Assembly: GCA_027459645.1 (NCBI GenBank)
Contig: DAIDHQ010000006.1
Location: 186,001 to 250,000 of the forward strand
Reading direction: 5' to 3'
Length of the DNA stretch: 64,000 nucleotides
From: Vulcanimicrobiota bacterium
GTDB taxonomy: Bacteria > Vulcanimicrobiota > Vulcanimicrobiia > Vulcanimicrobiales > Vulcanimicrobiaceae
A program made the position numbers and the translations under genes. The notes beneath the pieces were generated by a model. The model was not told where the DNA came from and searched no databases. It saw only the letters and a program-made list of their open reading frames with translations. Shown in pieces: positions 16,484-25,261 of the stretch. Position 1 is the first letter of the stretch. Every line of letters begins with the position of its first letter.

Positions 16484-16510
16484 CTAGCACTCGGATGCGC
16501 AATCTGCTAA
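16484..16510 (-). promoter_or_regulatory. Probable CIRCE (HrcA operator) for hsp20-lon
   Basis: The + strand reads CTAGCACTC, 9 nt, ATCTGCTAA. Against the CIRCE consensus TTAGCACTC-N9-GAGTGCTAA this is 8/9 plus 6/9, with the exact 9-nt spacer. It overlaps the AGGAG ribosome site of hsp20. Confidence 0.6.
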
Positions 16511-16626
16511 TTCACGCCCCGCCCAGCGGCTCCCTGTGGGCCGCTTATCCTATACTACCCCGCTTGTGGGATGAGTGGAAAACGCCGATATCAAAAGGCA
16601 GGCCGCTTGTTTGAGGGAGGTTCGAT

Positions 16627-17685
16627 TTGTACGTTGCCGTCGTGGACGACCAAGATGCGTCCCTCGCGGGCTTCGCGCAAATCCTGAAGCGCATTTCCGA
16701 CATCGACGCCGTCTGCTTCAAGAAGGCGGCCGATGCGCTGCATTGGCTGGGCGGCGTCGAGCCGGCCTTCGTGGTGGCAAATAACACGCTCTCGGATATC
16801 GCCGGCATCGATTTCATCCGTCGCCTGCGGTTGGTCCCGGGCCGCGAAAGCACTCCCATCATCTTCACGACCGGCAAAGCGGGCGATCGTGACCTGCGGC
16901 GCGCCGCCTTTGACCTGAACGTTCGCGCTTACCTGGAGAAGCCGATCAACCCGTCGGAGTTTCTGGTGCACGCGATGCACATCGTCGATATGTCTCGCGA
17001 GCGCGCCGACATTCAAAACCGGCTGAAAGAAGCGTCGCGGCGCGCGGAGCACATTCAATCCGCAACGGCGAGCGGTGACGACGGCGCGCTGATCGACACG
17101 ATGCTCGACGTCGCGTCGCTGCACGATCCCACGATCGTCGCGCATCACAATCTCGTCGCAAACCTCTCGCAAATCCTGGGACGCGACGCAAACCTCACCG
17201 GCGAAGAGATGAGCGTGCTCCACGATGCCGCCCGTATCTACGACATCGGTAAGGTGGCGATTCCGCAACGTATCTTGGAAGCGAAGGGGCCGCTCTCCGT
17301 GGCCGATCGCGCGATCGTCGAACGGCATTGCGACGTGGGCACCCGTCTGCTCGCGGGGCGCGAGACCCCCGTTTTGCGGGCGGCAACGGTCATCGCGCAG
17401 ACGCACCACGAACGCTACGACGGCACCGGCTACCCGCGCAAATTGCGCGGCTCCTCGATTCCGATTTTGGGCCGCGTGGTCGCGGTTGCCGATACGCTCG
17501 TCGCGCTGCTGCGTCCGCGGGCAGACCGTCCGGCACTTTCACTCGCGCAAGCGATGGAAGCCATAACCAAAGCCTCGGGCGGCGCGTTCGACCCAGTCGT
17601 CGTGAATGCGATGCGCAGCGGCCTCAGCGACATCTCGCGTTTCGTGCACGAGGCGCAGCAAGAACTCAACAAACAGGCGAGCTAG
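16627..17685 (+). CDS. Response-regulator-like HD-GYP protein, degenerate in both domains
   Basis: 352 residues, TTG start with GGGAGG upstream. Receiver domain about 1-120 with the acidic pair VDD and the Lys of EKPIN, but the phospho-acceptor Asp is Asn (N52 in VVANNTLSD). HD-GYP domain about 145-340 with HHERYDGTGYP intact, but the HD dyad reads YDIGKV (Y205-D206). HD-GYP proteins normally hydrolyse cyclic di-GMP with a metal centre to which the HD His contributes. This one is probably regulatory or catalytically altered. It stands alone with its own upstream region. Confidence 0.88.
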   Translation: MYVAVVDDQDASLAGFAQILKRISDIDAVCFKKAADALHWLGGVEPAFVVANNTLSDIAGIDFIRRLRLVPGRESTPIIFTTGKAGDRDLRRAAFDLNVRAYLEKPINPSEFLVHAMHIVDMSRERADIQNRLKEASRRAEHIQSATASGDDGALIDTMLDVASLHDPTIVAHHNLVANLSQILGRDANLTGEEMSVLHDAARIYDIGKVAIPQRILEAKGPLSVADRAIVERHCDVGTRLLAGRETPVLRAATVIAQTHHERYDGTGYPRKLRGSSIPILGRVVAVADTLVALLRPRADRPALSLAQAMEAITKASGGAFDPVVVNAMRSGLSDISRFVHEAQQELNKQAS

Positions 17686-17817
17686 AGCGATCGCTCCCTG
17701 CGCGCTGCGCGACGGAACGAACGGCAGCTTATCCGCAACCATTTCGCCTCCTAAGGCCATTGCGGATACGAGCAACGCCGATCGAGCGTACGCATTCATA
17801 GCGAAGAAAGGTTCCCA

Positions 17818-18864
17818 TTGAAAGCAACGGTCTATCAGGGCACCAGAGACGTTCGGCTGGAGGACGTTCCCGATCCGGTGTTGCGCGAGCCCGGCGATGC
17901 GATCGTGCGCGTCGTCCGCGCCGCGATCTGCGGTTCGGATCTTTGGTTCTATCGCGGCGTCACGCCATGGGAGCCGGGAGAACGCACCGGGCATGAATTC
18001 ATAGGCGTCGTGGAAGAGACGGGCCCGGACGTGCGCACGCTTCGCAAGGGCGATTACGTGATCGCGCCGTTCGTTTCCAGCGACGGAACGTGCGAATTCT
18101 GCCGCGCGAATTTGCAAACGTCGTGCGTGCATATGACGAATTGGGGCGACGATGCGAACGGCGGGCAAGCCGAAGCGGTGCGCGTGCCGTACGCCGATGG
18201 AACGCTCGTCAAAATGACCCCGGGCATGGAAGCGGATCCGCGTAAGCTCGCGTCGGCATTGACCCTTGCGGACGTGATGAGCACCGGACACCACGGCATC
18301 GTCAGCGCCGCAACGGCGCCCGGTGCAACCGTTGCCGTCATCGGCGACGGCGCGGTCGGTCTGTGCGCCGTGCTTTCCGCCGCGCGCGTCGTCGGGGCCG
18401 AACGGGTCATCGCGATCGGCCATAACGACGAACGCCTTGCGCTCGCGCGCGCGTTCGGCGCCACGGAAACGTACAACTCGAATCGCGACGGCGTCGCGCA
18501 AGAGATCGTCGAATCGACGCGCGGCGGCGTTACGTCCGTCGTGGAGGCGGTCGGCAATCAAGCGAGCATGGATATGGCGCTGGAACTCGCGCGTCCGGGC
18601 GGCACCGTCAGCTTCGTCGGCGTGCCGCACAACGTCGAGGCGCTTCCGCTGCGGCCGCTCTTCGTGAAAAACGTCGCGCTTCGCGGAGCGCTCGCGCCGG
18701 CCCGCGCCTATATCGAACCGCTCATGGCGCACGTGATGGCGGAACGTATCGATCCCTCGCGCGTCTTCAATCTGCATTTGCCGCTCGAGGAGGTGGCGCA
18801 AGGATACGCGGCCATGGACGAACGGCGTGCGGTCAAGGTGATGCTTGCGACAGGCCTACACTGA
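17818..18864 (+). CDS. Zinc-dependent medium-chain alcohol dehydrogenase
   Basis: 348 residues, TTG start. Catalytic zinc ligands in AAICGSDLWF and TGHEFIGVV; NAD(P)-binding Rossmann motif VIGDGAVGL (about 177-185). The structural zinc loop reads SDGTCEFCRANLQTSC, with three Cys and Asp or Ser at the first position, as in some relatives. It oxidises an alcohol or polyol; the substrate is unknown. The gene overlaps the hydrolase gene by 20 bp and leads a four-gene run with two permeases. Confidence 0.88.
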   Translation: MKATVYQGTRDVRLEDVPDPVLREPGDAIVRVVRAAICGSDLWFYRGVTPWEPGERTGHEFIGVVEETGPDVRTLRKGDYVIAPFVSSDGTCEFCRANLQTSCVHMTNWGDDANGGQAEAVRVPYADGTLVKMTPGMEADPRKLASALTLADVMSTGHHGIVSAATAPGATVAVIGDGAVGLCAVLSAARVVGAERVIAIGHNDERLALARAFGATETYNSNRDGVAQEIVESTRGGVTSVVEAVGNQASMDMALELARPGGTVSFVGVPHNVEALPLRPLFVKNVALRGALAPARAYIEPLMAHVMAERIDPSRVFNLHLPLEEVAQGYAAMDERRAVKVMLATGLH

Positions 18865-19597
18865 GTTCGGCGACCGCCGCAACCCGTCGATCCTCTTTCT
18901 TCACGGCATCCGGCTCGGACGCGACATCTGGACGCCGCACGCACGCGCGCTCGTCGGCCGGTATCACGTCGTCGCGGTCGATCTTCCGGGGCACGGAGCG
19001 CTGGTCGACGTGCCGTTCACGAAGGAGAACGTGCGCGATGTCGTAAGCGAAACGATCCGCACCACGTGCGCTTCGCCGCCGCTGCTCGTAGGATATTCAC
19101 TCGGCGGCTACGTCGCGATGGAGTATGCGGCGCATCATCCCGGAGAAACGTCGGCGCTGTTGCTTGCCGGATGCCTGATGGATTACGCGGGCTGGAAGCG
19201 TTGGCCGTACGAGATGAGCGCGCGCCTCTCGCAGATGGTGCCGGACCCCGTGCTCGACGTGTTCGCCCACGTTTCGCTTCACGCGGTGCTGCCGCGCGCC
19301 ATCGCCCACAGCGTCGAACAGATTCCGTTCAATCGCCGAACGTTCGGCGCAACCGCGGAGGTCGCGCGTTCGAACGGCGAACGCTTCAGCGACGTCCTCG
19401 CAACGTACCGGAAGCCCGTGCTCTTCCTACAAGGCGAATACGACGTGGTTTTTCGTCTGGACGAGCAGCGCTTTCTCAAGCGCGTTCCGCAAGCACGCCT
19501 GAAGCTGATACGCCACACCGATCACACGGCGCCGCTTCGGCGCCCACAGGAATTTACGAGCATCGTCGCCGACTTTGCCGCCAGCGTATTCCGCTAA
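18845..19597 (+). CDS. Alpha/beta hydrolase
   Basis: 250 residues, TTG start inside the 3' end of the ADH gene. Oxyanion-hole segment FLHGIRLG, nucleophile elbow GYSLGG (Ser about residue 83), acid in EYDVVF and His near the C-terminus (HTDHTAP). The catalytic triad is thus complete. Cytoplasmic esterase, lipase or C-C hydrolase type; substrate cannot be assigned. A good AAGGAGG follows for the permease 9 bp downstream. Confidence 0.85.
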   Translation: MRQAYTEFGDRRNPSILFLHGIRLGRDIWTPHARALVGRYHVVAVDLPGHGALVDVPFTKENVRDVVSETIRTTCASPPLLVGYSLGGYVAMEYAAHHPGETSALLLAGCLMDYAGWKRWPYEMSARLSQMVPDPVLDVFAHVSLHAVLPRAIAHSVEQIPFNRRTFGATAEVARSNGERFSDVLATYRKPVLFLQGEYDVVFRLDEQRFLKRVPQARLKLIRHTDHTAPLRRPQEFTSIVADFAASVFR

Positions 19598-19606
19598 GGA
19601 GGCCTG

Positions 19607-20917
19607 TTGGTACGACGGCTCGGCGTCCTCGATCTCACGCTCATCACGATCGGCGCCGTCATCGGCTCCGGCATATTTCGAACGCCCGCCATCGTTGCGG
19701 CGCGAGCGCATTCCGGCTGGCTGATTACGTCGTGCTGGGTCCTCGGCGGCCTGATCGCCCTGATCGGCGCATGCATTTATGCGGAACTAGCCGCGCGCCG
19801 TCCGCTCGACGGCGGGGCTTACGCCTACTTGCGCGAGGCTTTCGGCCCGCTCGTAGCATTCTTGCTGCCGTGGCAATTGCTACTGCTCTCCTACACCGGG
19901 AGCACGGCGCTCTCCGCGGTCCTCTTCGCGGATTACGCGCTTCCGCTTACGGGCTTGCATTGGGATCCGCGCATAGTCGCGGTTGGTGCGATCGTCTTTG
20001 TCACGCTCGTGAACGTGCTCGGCGTACGGCAGGGGAGCGTGTTGCAAAATCTGCTCGTCGCACTCAAAGTGCTCGGCATCGGCGCCGTTATCGTGGCAGG
20101 CGTCGCGATTGCACACCCCGGCGCATTTTCGGGACCTCACCTGGCATCGTTCCATTCGCCGCTCGCGCTCTTGACGGCAATCGGTATCGCCATGCTGCCG
20201 GTGCTCTTCTCGTATAACAACTTTCAATCGACAGCGTTCGTCACCGGCGAGACCCGGAATCCCGTGCTGACGGTTCCGCGCGGTTTGATCGCCGGCGTCC
20301 TCGCCATCATCGCGATTTACGTGCTTGCAAGTTATGCGTATCTGCACGTGCTCGGCGCCGACGGCCTGGCCGCATCAAAGACGCCTGCGGCCGACGTTAT
20401 GCGCGCAGCCTTCGGACCGTTCGGCGCGACGATCGTCGCCGCTGCGGTCGCGATCTCCACGCTAGGCTTCTTGAGCACCGCGGTCTTGCTCGCGCCGCGC
20501 GTGTACTTTCAAATGGCCGACGACGGCTTGTTCTTCAAACATATGGCGTGGATCAGTCCGCGAACGAAAGTTCCGGTCGTCGCCATCGCCCTGCACGGCG
20601 CAATCGCAGCCATCTACGCGAGCACCGGCTCATACGAATTGATCCTCAACTGGATCGCCGCGTGGATCTGGCTCTTTTCCGCATTGGCAGCCGTTTCGAT
20701 TTTCGTCTTTCGAAAACGCGACGCCGGCGCGCGAACGCGCTTCATGGTGCCGCTGCATCCTTGGTCGACGCTGCTCTTCATCGGGGTCATCATGGCTATC
20801 TTCGTCGCAAGCTTCGCGCAATATCCGATCGACACGTCGATCGGTGCTCTCGTCAATATCGCGGGCATCATTTTCTACCTGATCTGGAACCGCCGCCGTG
20901 CCGCAGTTGCTGCGTAA
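19607..20917 (+). CDS. APC family amino acid permease (first of a tandem pair)
   Basis: 436 residues with about 12 membrane helices. Helix 1 has the APC signature IGAVIGSGIFRTPA; helix 2/3 has the YAELAARRP segment of the LAT-like branch. TTG start with AAGGAGG upstream. It probably imports or exchanges an amino acid or amine. Its paralogue follows with a 20-bp overlap. Confidence 0.88.
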   Translation: MVRRLGVLDLTLITIGAVIGSGIFRTPAIVAARAHSGWLITSCWVLGGLIALIGACIYAELAARRPLDGGAYAYLREAFGPLVAFLLPWQLLLLSYTGSTALSAVLFADYALPLTGLHWDPRIVAVGAIVFVTLVNVLGVRQGSVLQNLLVALKVLGIGAVIVAGVAIAHPGAFSGPHLASFHSPLALLTAIGIAMLPVLFSYNNFQSTAFVTGETRNPVLTVPRGLIAGVLAIIAIYVLASYAYLHVLGADGLAASKTPAADVMRAAFGPFGATIVAAAVAISTLGFLSTAVLLAPRVYFQMADDGLFFKHMAWISPRTKVPVVAIALHGAIAAIYASTGSYELILNWIAAWIWLFSALAAVSIFVFRKRDAGARTRFMVPLHPWSTLLFIGVIMAIFVASFAQYPIDTSIGALVNIAGIIFYLIWNRRRAAVAA

Positions 20918-22238
20918 ACTCGGCGTTCGCGACGCCGCGTTGATCGTGATGGGCGGCATCGTGGGCTCGGGCATCTTCGTCAACCCTTCGACCGTCGCAA
21001 AATACGTCCACACGGCGCCGCTCATGATGCTCGCATGGTGCATCGGCGGCCTCATCGCATTGGTCGGAGCCGGAATCTTTGCCGAACTCGCCGCGCGACG
21101 CCCACAGAACGGTGGCGTCTACGCCTACATGCGCGACGCGTACCATCCGGTCATTGCGTTCTGCTACGGGTGGACGCTGCTGCTCGTTTCGCAGAGCGGC
21201 GGCGCCGCCGCTTCCGCCATGACATTTGGGTTCTATCTGCCGGTGATGTTGGGGATTACGCTCACCAAGGTCGAGCAGACGGGCATCGCGGTCATCGTGA
21301 TCGCGCTCTTCACGATCGTCAATTGCCTTGGCGTGCGTCAGGGTGCGTCGACGCAAAACGGGTTCATGATCACAAAAATTCTCACGATCGTTGCCGTGAT
21401 CGTGGTCGGCGTTTTCGCGATCTCGCACGCGCACGCTCAAAGCCCGGCGGTGGTTCCACCGTCGTTCAATCCATTTTTTGCAATCGGGCTCGCACTCGTG
21501 CCCGTGCTCTTCTCGTACAGCGGCTGGCAAACGTCCAGCTTTATGGCGGGCGAAATGCGGGACCCGCATCGCACGCTGCCGCGGGGCATGCTCTACGGCG
21601 TGCTCGGCGTCATCGCGCTCTACCTGGCGATGAACGCGGTCTCGATCGTCGCACTGGGTGAATCGCAGCTCGCCGCAACCACTACGCCTGCCTCCGATGT
21701 CGTGCGCGTGGTCTTCGGCCCGATCGGTGCCCGCATCATGGCCGCAATTGTGGCGCTCTCGACGCTCGGCTTCGTAACGAATCAGATTCTGACCGCGCCA
21801 CGCGTGTACTATCAGATGGCTGAAGACCGCACGTTCTTCGCAGCGCTCGCGTACCTCAATCCGCGTACGCACGTTCCGGTCATCGCGATCGGGTTGCAGG
21901 GACTGTTCGCCATCGCGCTCGCACTCATCGGCAGATACGAAACGATCCTCAACTGGGTGACCAGCGTCGACTACGTCTTCTTCGGCCTGGCGGCGCTCGC
22001 TCTGATCATTTTCCGCACGCGCGATCGCGAGAGCAATGCGCCCAAGCCGTTCTTTTCGATGCCGCTGCATCCGTGGTCGACGCTGCTTTTTCTTGTCGTC
22101 GCGTGGGGCATCGTTGCCGACGTACTGCTCAAGGACCCGCGCGGAACGTTCCTCGGCATCGCGATTCTGCTGACCGGCATTCCGGTCTACGCGATCTTCG
22201 CGTGGCTAAACGCTAGACGCGGCGGTGAAACGTCATGA
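20898..22238 (+). CDS. APC family amino acid permease (second of a tandem pair)
   Basis: 446 residues, GTG start. It is plainly paralogous to the previous gene: MGGIVGSGIFVNPS in helix 1, the FAELAARRPQNGG segment and the FSYSGWQTSSFMAGE region align along the full length. About 12 membrane helices. Its 3' end overlaps the convergent gene by 26 bp. Substrate unknown; the pair may differ in specificity or work as a heteromer. Confidence 0.88.
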   Translation: MPQLLRKLGVRDAALIVMGGIVGSGIFVNPSTVAKYVHTAPLMMLAWCIGGLIALVGAGIFAELAARRPQNGGVYAYMRDAYHPVIAFCYGWTLLLVSQSGGAAASAMTFGFYLPVMLGITLTKVEQTGIAVIVIALFTIVNCLGVRQGASTQNGFMITKILTIVAVIVVGVFAISHAHAQSPAVVPPSFNPFFAIGLALVPVLFSYSGWQTSSFMAGEMRDPHRTLPRGMLYGVLGVIALYLAMNAVSIVALGESQLAATTTPASDVVRVVFGPIGARIMAAIVALSTLGFVTNQILTAPRVYYQMAEDRTFFAALAYLNPRTHVPVIAIGLQGLFAIALALIGRYETILNWVTSVDYVFFGLAALALIIFRTRDRESNAPKPFFSMPLHPWSTLLFLVVAWGIVADVLLKDPRGTFLGIAILLTGIPVYAIFAWLNARRGGETS

Positions 22239-22704
22239 TCCAGTTCGTCTCCCACGAAGCGCCGCCGTTGAGCGAAAATGCTTGCTCGAATCGCGCGCAG
22301 CGCATCGACCGTTCGCGCGTCCAAATGAAGCGGCAGACGATCGGCCTTCCTTCGTAGACTTCCTCGTCCAAGAACATGCCCACGCCGTCGTCGTCGAACG
22401 CGCCGACGGTTGGCACCGTGACGAGGCCGCCTGCATCGGTCGCCCAATAGATCTTCCACTGATTTTTTGTCGCGTCGTACATGCGCAACGCGAAGCCGTT
22501 GAGTCTTCCGGTCGGGCTGTCGAGCGTCATCTCTTCCAGATTCGCCAAGCCGCCCCATAAGGGCCGTTCGATCGACGTGCCGCCGAACTCGTACCAATCG
22601 TCGCACCCGCTCAGGGGATGACGCCGGCGACGATGATGCACGCGCCAGGTGCCGTAGAGAAAGTCGAAATCGTGCCGTCCGTCACGCGTCGTCTGCGTTT
22701 CCAC
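22213..22704 (-). CDS. DUF1579-like protein
   Basis: 163 residues, GTG start. It begins with HDFDFLYGTWRVHHRR and contains W/GGLANLEEMTLD and WKIYWATDAGG, a pattern seen in lipocalin-like DUF1579 proteins. No signal peptide. Function unknown. Convergent with the second permease and overlapping it by 26 bp. The assignment rests on pattern only. Confidence 0.65.
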   Translation of the reverse strand: METQTTRDGRHDFDFLYGTWRVHHRRRRHPLSGCDDWYEFGGTSIERPLWGGLANLEEMTLDSPTGRLNGFALRMYDATKNQWKIYWATDAGGLVTVPTVGAFDDDGVGMFLDEEVYEGRPIVCRFIWTRERSMRCARFEQAFSLNGGASWETNWIMTFHRRV

Positions 22705-22830
22705 ACCCTAAAAACAACCGAACGCCTCTCGATGTGACGGTCCCTTGCCGGCGTACGAGTGCAAGCGTGCGTGGCCGGCCCCAGAACGAGACCGGCTGCC
22801 TACGCACCTCCGCTCCGCAACGCGCTATTG

Positions 22831-23292
22831 CTACGAAGGACCCTGCATTACGGCGTTGACCGCCGCATCTTTCGCATTTTCGATCGTATCCTGAACGCGA
22901 TCCGTCATGCGATCTTTCATGTCGTCCACCATCGGCTTGACGTTCTCGCGTTCGAAATCCGTCACCGGAAGCAGCGAACCGATTAGGAACCCCATCGCTG
23001 CCATTCCAAAAAACAATCCGAGCGGGTTTTCTCTGACCGAATTGACGGCGCTCATCGCTCCCGCTTGCACGTCGCCCATGTCGGGAAGACTACTGCTGGC
23101 GTTCGACACCGCGCGTTTGGCTTTACCCACCGTGCCGGTGATTGCCGATTTCATCGAATCGACGCGGTCGCTCACGGCGTCCTTCATTCGATTCGGAACG
23201 TCCGCTTTATACGCAAGCGCATCCGCGGTGTCGCCCATGCGTTCGCGCGTTTCCGCTATCTCCCGGCGGAGCTCGTCCGCGTCTTTGCCCAT
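22831..23292 (-). CDS. DUF3618 protein with one membrane helix
   Basis: 153 residues from the ATG at 23292, preceded by AGGAGG. The N-terminal DUF3618 signature is clear (DELRREIAETRERMGDTADAL), followed by an amphipathic helical stretch, one membrane helix near residue 105-120 (LGLFFGMAAMGFLIGSLL) and a second helical region. It overlaps the holin-X gene by 37 bp. Family members occur in envelope-stress operons with the same neighbours. Confidence 0.82.
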   Translation of the reverse strand: MGKDADELRREIAETRERMGDTADALAYKADVPNRMKDAVSDRVDSMKSAITGTVGKAKRAVSNASSSLPDMGDVQAGAMSAVNSVRENPLGLFFGMAAMGFLIGSLLPVTDFERENVKPMVDDMKDRMTDRVQDTIENAKDAAVNAVMQGPS

Positions 23293-23675
23293 TCTACATC
23301 CTCCTTCACTGTTTCGATCGTTTGTTTTGGAACGGGTGGTTGCAGGTCGTCGAAGCGATGCTTGCCGCTCACGGCCAGAACGGCCGCGACGATGCCGTAA
23401 GCAACGGTCACGATGAGCGCCGCCACCCAAGCCGGCATCACCATAGCGAGCAACAGTATGACGGTTGCGCTCAAACCCATCAGCGCGAGCAATCCGCAGA
23501 TGGCCGCCGCCGACAACATTCCCGCGCCTTCACCGGCCTGCGCAACCGCGCGTTTCGTTTTCTCCGTCATCTCCGTGCGGAAGAGTTCGAACTCGTCGCG
23601 AATCAGCAGCGTCATGTCGCCGCTCAACCGCTTGAGCAATTCGCCCATCGACGCGTCGCGCAGATCAGGATCCAT
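23256..23675 (-). CDS. Holin-X (phage_holin_3_6) family membrane protein
   Basis: 139 residues. An N-terminal helix with the family pattern LLKRLSGDMTLLIRDEFEL is followed by two membrane helices (about 50-75 and 80-105). Named after actinobacterial holin-like proteins, but not phage-linked here; it sits with DUF3618 and another one-helix protein, a common chromosomal trio. Adjacent stop and start with the upstream gene (both at 23675). Confidence 0.82.
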   Translation of the reverse strand: MDPDLRDASMGELLKRLSGDMTLLIRDEFELFRTEMTEKTKRAVAQAGEGAGMLSAAAICGLLALMGLSATVILLLAMVMPAWVAALIVTVAYGIVAAVLAVSGKHRFDDLQPPVPKQTIETVKEDVEWAKTRTSSAGR

Positions 23676-24052
23676 CAGCGTACTCCGTACGTGCTGAAGC
23701 GCTCGTAGCGTTCGGCGGCGGCGGATTTCAGCAAGCGGGCTGCAGTCAAGCCGGCAATGAGTCCGACCGCGGCGGTTGCGAGCGGCTGACTGCGCGCCAA
23801 TTGCTCCAAGTCGTGCACCATGCGATCGCCGTCGGTGTTCGTCAGATATGCAGAGACGCTATATGCGCGCTCGGCTGCCATATCGACTAAGCGAGCGGTA
23901 TGGTCGTGTCCTTGGCTGCGAAGCGACTCGCTCACGTTTCGCAGATTCGCGACGTGTTCGCCGACCGTGTTTCCGAGATCGGTCGAACGGCGATCGATCT
24001 GATCCATAACGACGCCGCGCGCCGTATCCTTCAGTTCACCCACGTTAGCCAC
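23675..24052 (-). CDS. Small helical membrane-associated protein of the holin-X operon
   Basis: 125 residues from the GTG at 24052, chosen because AGGGAG lies 8 nt upstream; longer in-frame starts up to 24133 lack one. A long amphipathic helical region (about 1-80) precedes a membrane helix (LATAAVGLIAGLTAARLL) and a short polar tail. It resembles YtxH/DUF883-type stress proteins in layout. First gene of the three-gene operon. It diverges from the downstream HD-GYP gene with 148 bp between them. Confidence 0.7.
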   Translation of the reverse strand: MANVGELKDTARGVVMDQIDRRSTDLGNTVGEHVANLRNVSESLRSQGHDHTARLVDMAAERAYSVSAYLTNTDGDRMVHDLEQLARSQPLATAAVGLIAGLTAARLLKSAAAERYERFSTYGVR

Positions 24053-24200
24053 GTCTAATCTCCCTTCGGTAAGCATCATTACCCACGGCACGAAGGGGTC
24101 CAACATAATGCGCTTTTGACGGGCCCTTAACACGCGCGTTGCAAACTGTTATCGAAGCGATAAGCAGAAAGCAATCGCATTCACCGACACTTATAGACAG

Positions 24201-25190
24201 ATGAATCGCGTAGTTCTCGTCGACGACGACGAACCAATCCTGAAGCTCTACTCCGCCGTGGTCAAGCGCGTGCTCGGAGAAGATCCCATTTCGTTCAGCG
24301 ATCCGGTCGAAGCACTCGAGCGCCTCAACGATTTGAGGCCGTCGCTCGTCATCGTCGATTATCAGATGCCGGAGATGGACGGCGTAGCATTCGTTCAGCA
24401 GCTTCGCGACAAGGCTCCGCACGCGTTCACGCCGATCGTGATGCTCACCGCCCACGGCGAGGAGTCGTTGGGGCAACGGGCGCTCGATGCCGGCGCGACG
24501 CTGTTCCTGGCAAAACCGCTCGCGCTCAGCGATCTAACCGCACATTTACGCCATTTCTGCGGACGGTCCGAACCGCGCACCACCTTCGGCGAAATCGTCA
24601 TGCCGACCGACGAACGCGACACGATCCTGCGGCTGCACCGGGCGCTTCAAGCCTATAGCACGGCAATTGCCGCCCATAGCGTGCAGGTGCGCGACCTGGC
24701 GGTGGAAATCGCAAACGCGATGCACCTCTCGAGCGACGAGATCGAGGCGTTGCGGATCGGCGGCCTGGTCTACGACATCGGCATGCTGGCCGTACCGGAA
24801 AAGGTCCGCGAGTTGCCGTCGTCGCTTCCCACGCGGTGGCGTTCGGTCGTCAACGGCCACGTCGACGCGGGTGCCGCGATCTTGGGCGACGGACGGCGCC
24901 CCTTGATGCGGGCCGCCGAAACGATGGCTCGCTACCATCACGAGCGTTACGACGGCACCGGGTATCCCGAAGGCCTTTCCGGCGAGATGATTCCGCTGCT
25001 TGCCCGCATTATCGCGGTCGCCGACACGTACGTCGCGCTCGTCTCCGAGCGCCCGCATCGCGTCGAGTTTACGAGTTCCCACGCTCTGTCGCAAATCGTC
25101 GGCGAAAGCGGGCGAGCCTTCGATCCGAACGTCGTCGCCGCATTCGAAGGACTAAAGGACCAACTCCCCAGATTCCCTCGCTCGGCCTGA
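24201..25190 (+). CDS. Response regulator with HD-GYP domain (altered HD motif)
   Basis: 329 residues. The receiver (about 1-125) is intact: acidic pair VDDDE, phospho-Asp in IVDYQMPEMDG, Thr in MLTAHG, Lys in AKPL. The HD-GYP domain (about 145-325) has HHERYDGTGYPEGL, but the HD dyad is Y191-D192 (YDIGMLAVP), and the following Lys is Met. It is a paralogue of the protein at 16627-17685 and shares the His-to-Tyr change. By family it would link phosphorylation to cyclic-di-GMP turnover, but catalysis is doubtful. Confidence 0.9.
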   Translation: MNRVVLVDDDEPILKLYSAVVKRVLGEDPISFSDPVEALERLNDLRPSLVIVDYQMPEMDGVAFVQQLRDKAPHAFTPIVMLTAHGEESLGQRALDAGATLFLAKPLALSDLTAHLRHFCGRSEPRTTFGEIVMPTDERDTILRLHRALQAYSTAIAAHSVQVRDLAVEIANAMHLSSDEIEALRIGGLVYDIGMLAVPEKVRELPSSLPTRWRSVVNGHVDAGAAILGDGRRPLMRAAETMARYHHERYDGTGYPEGLSGEMIPLLARIIAVADTYVALVSERPHRVEFTSSHALSQIVGESGRAFDPNVVAAFEGLKDQLPRFPRSA

Positions 25191-25261
25191 CGGAAAGTCT
25201 ACCAGCGTTCTCGAAACCTCCCCTTGCGAAGCAGTCAACCCCTATCTGTTAGGAGGTTCTC

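Noticed and set aside
23256-23675. Holin as a sign of prophage
   Set aside because: No other phage gene is nearby; the holin-X family with DUF3618 is a normal chromosomal set.
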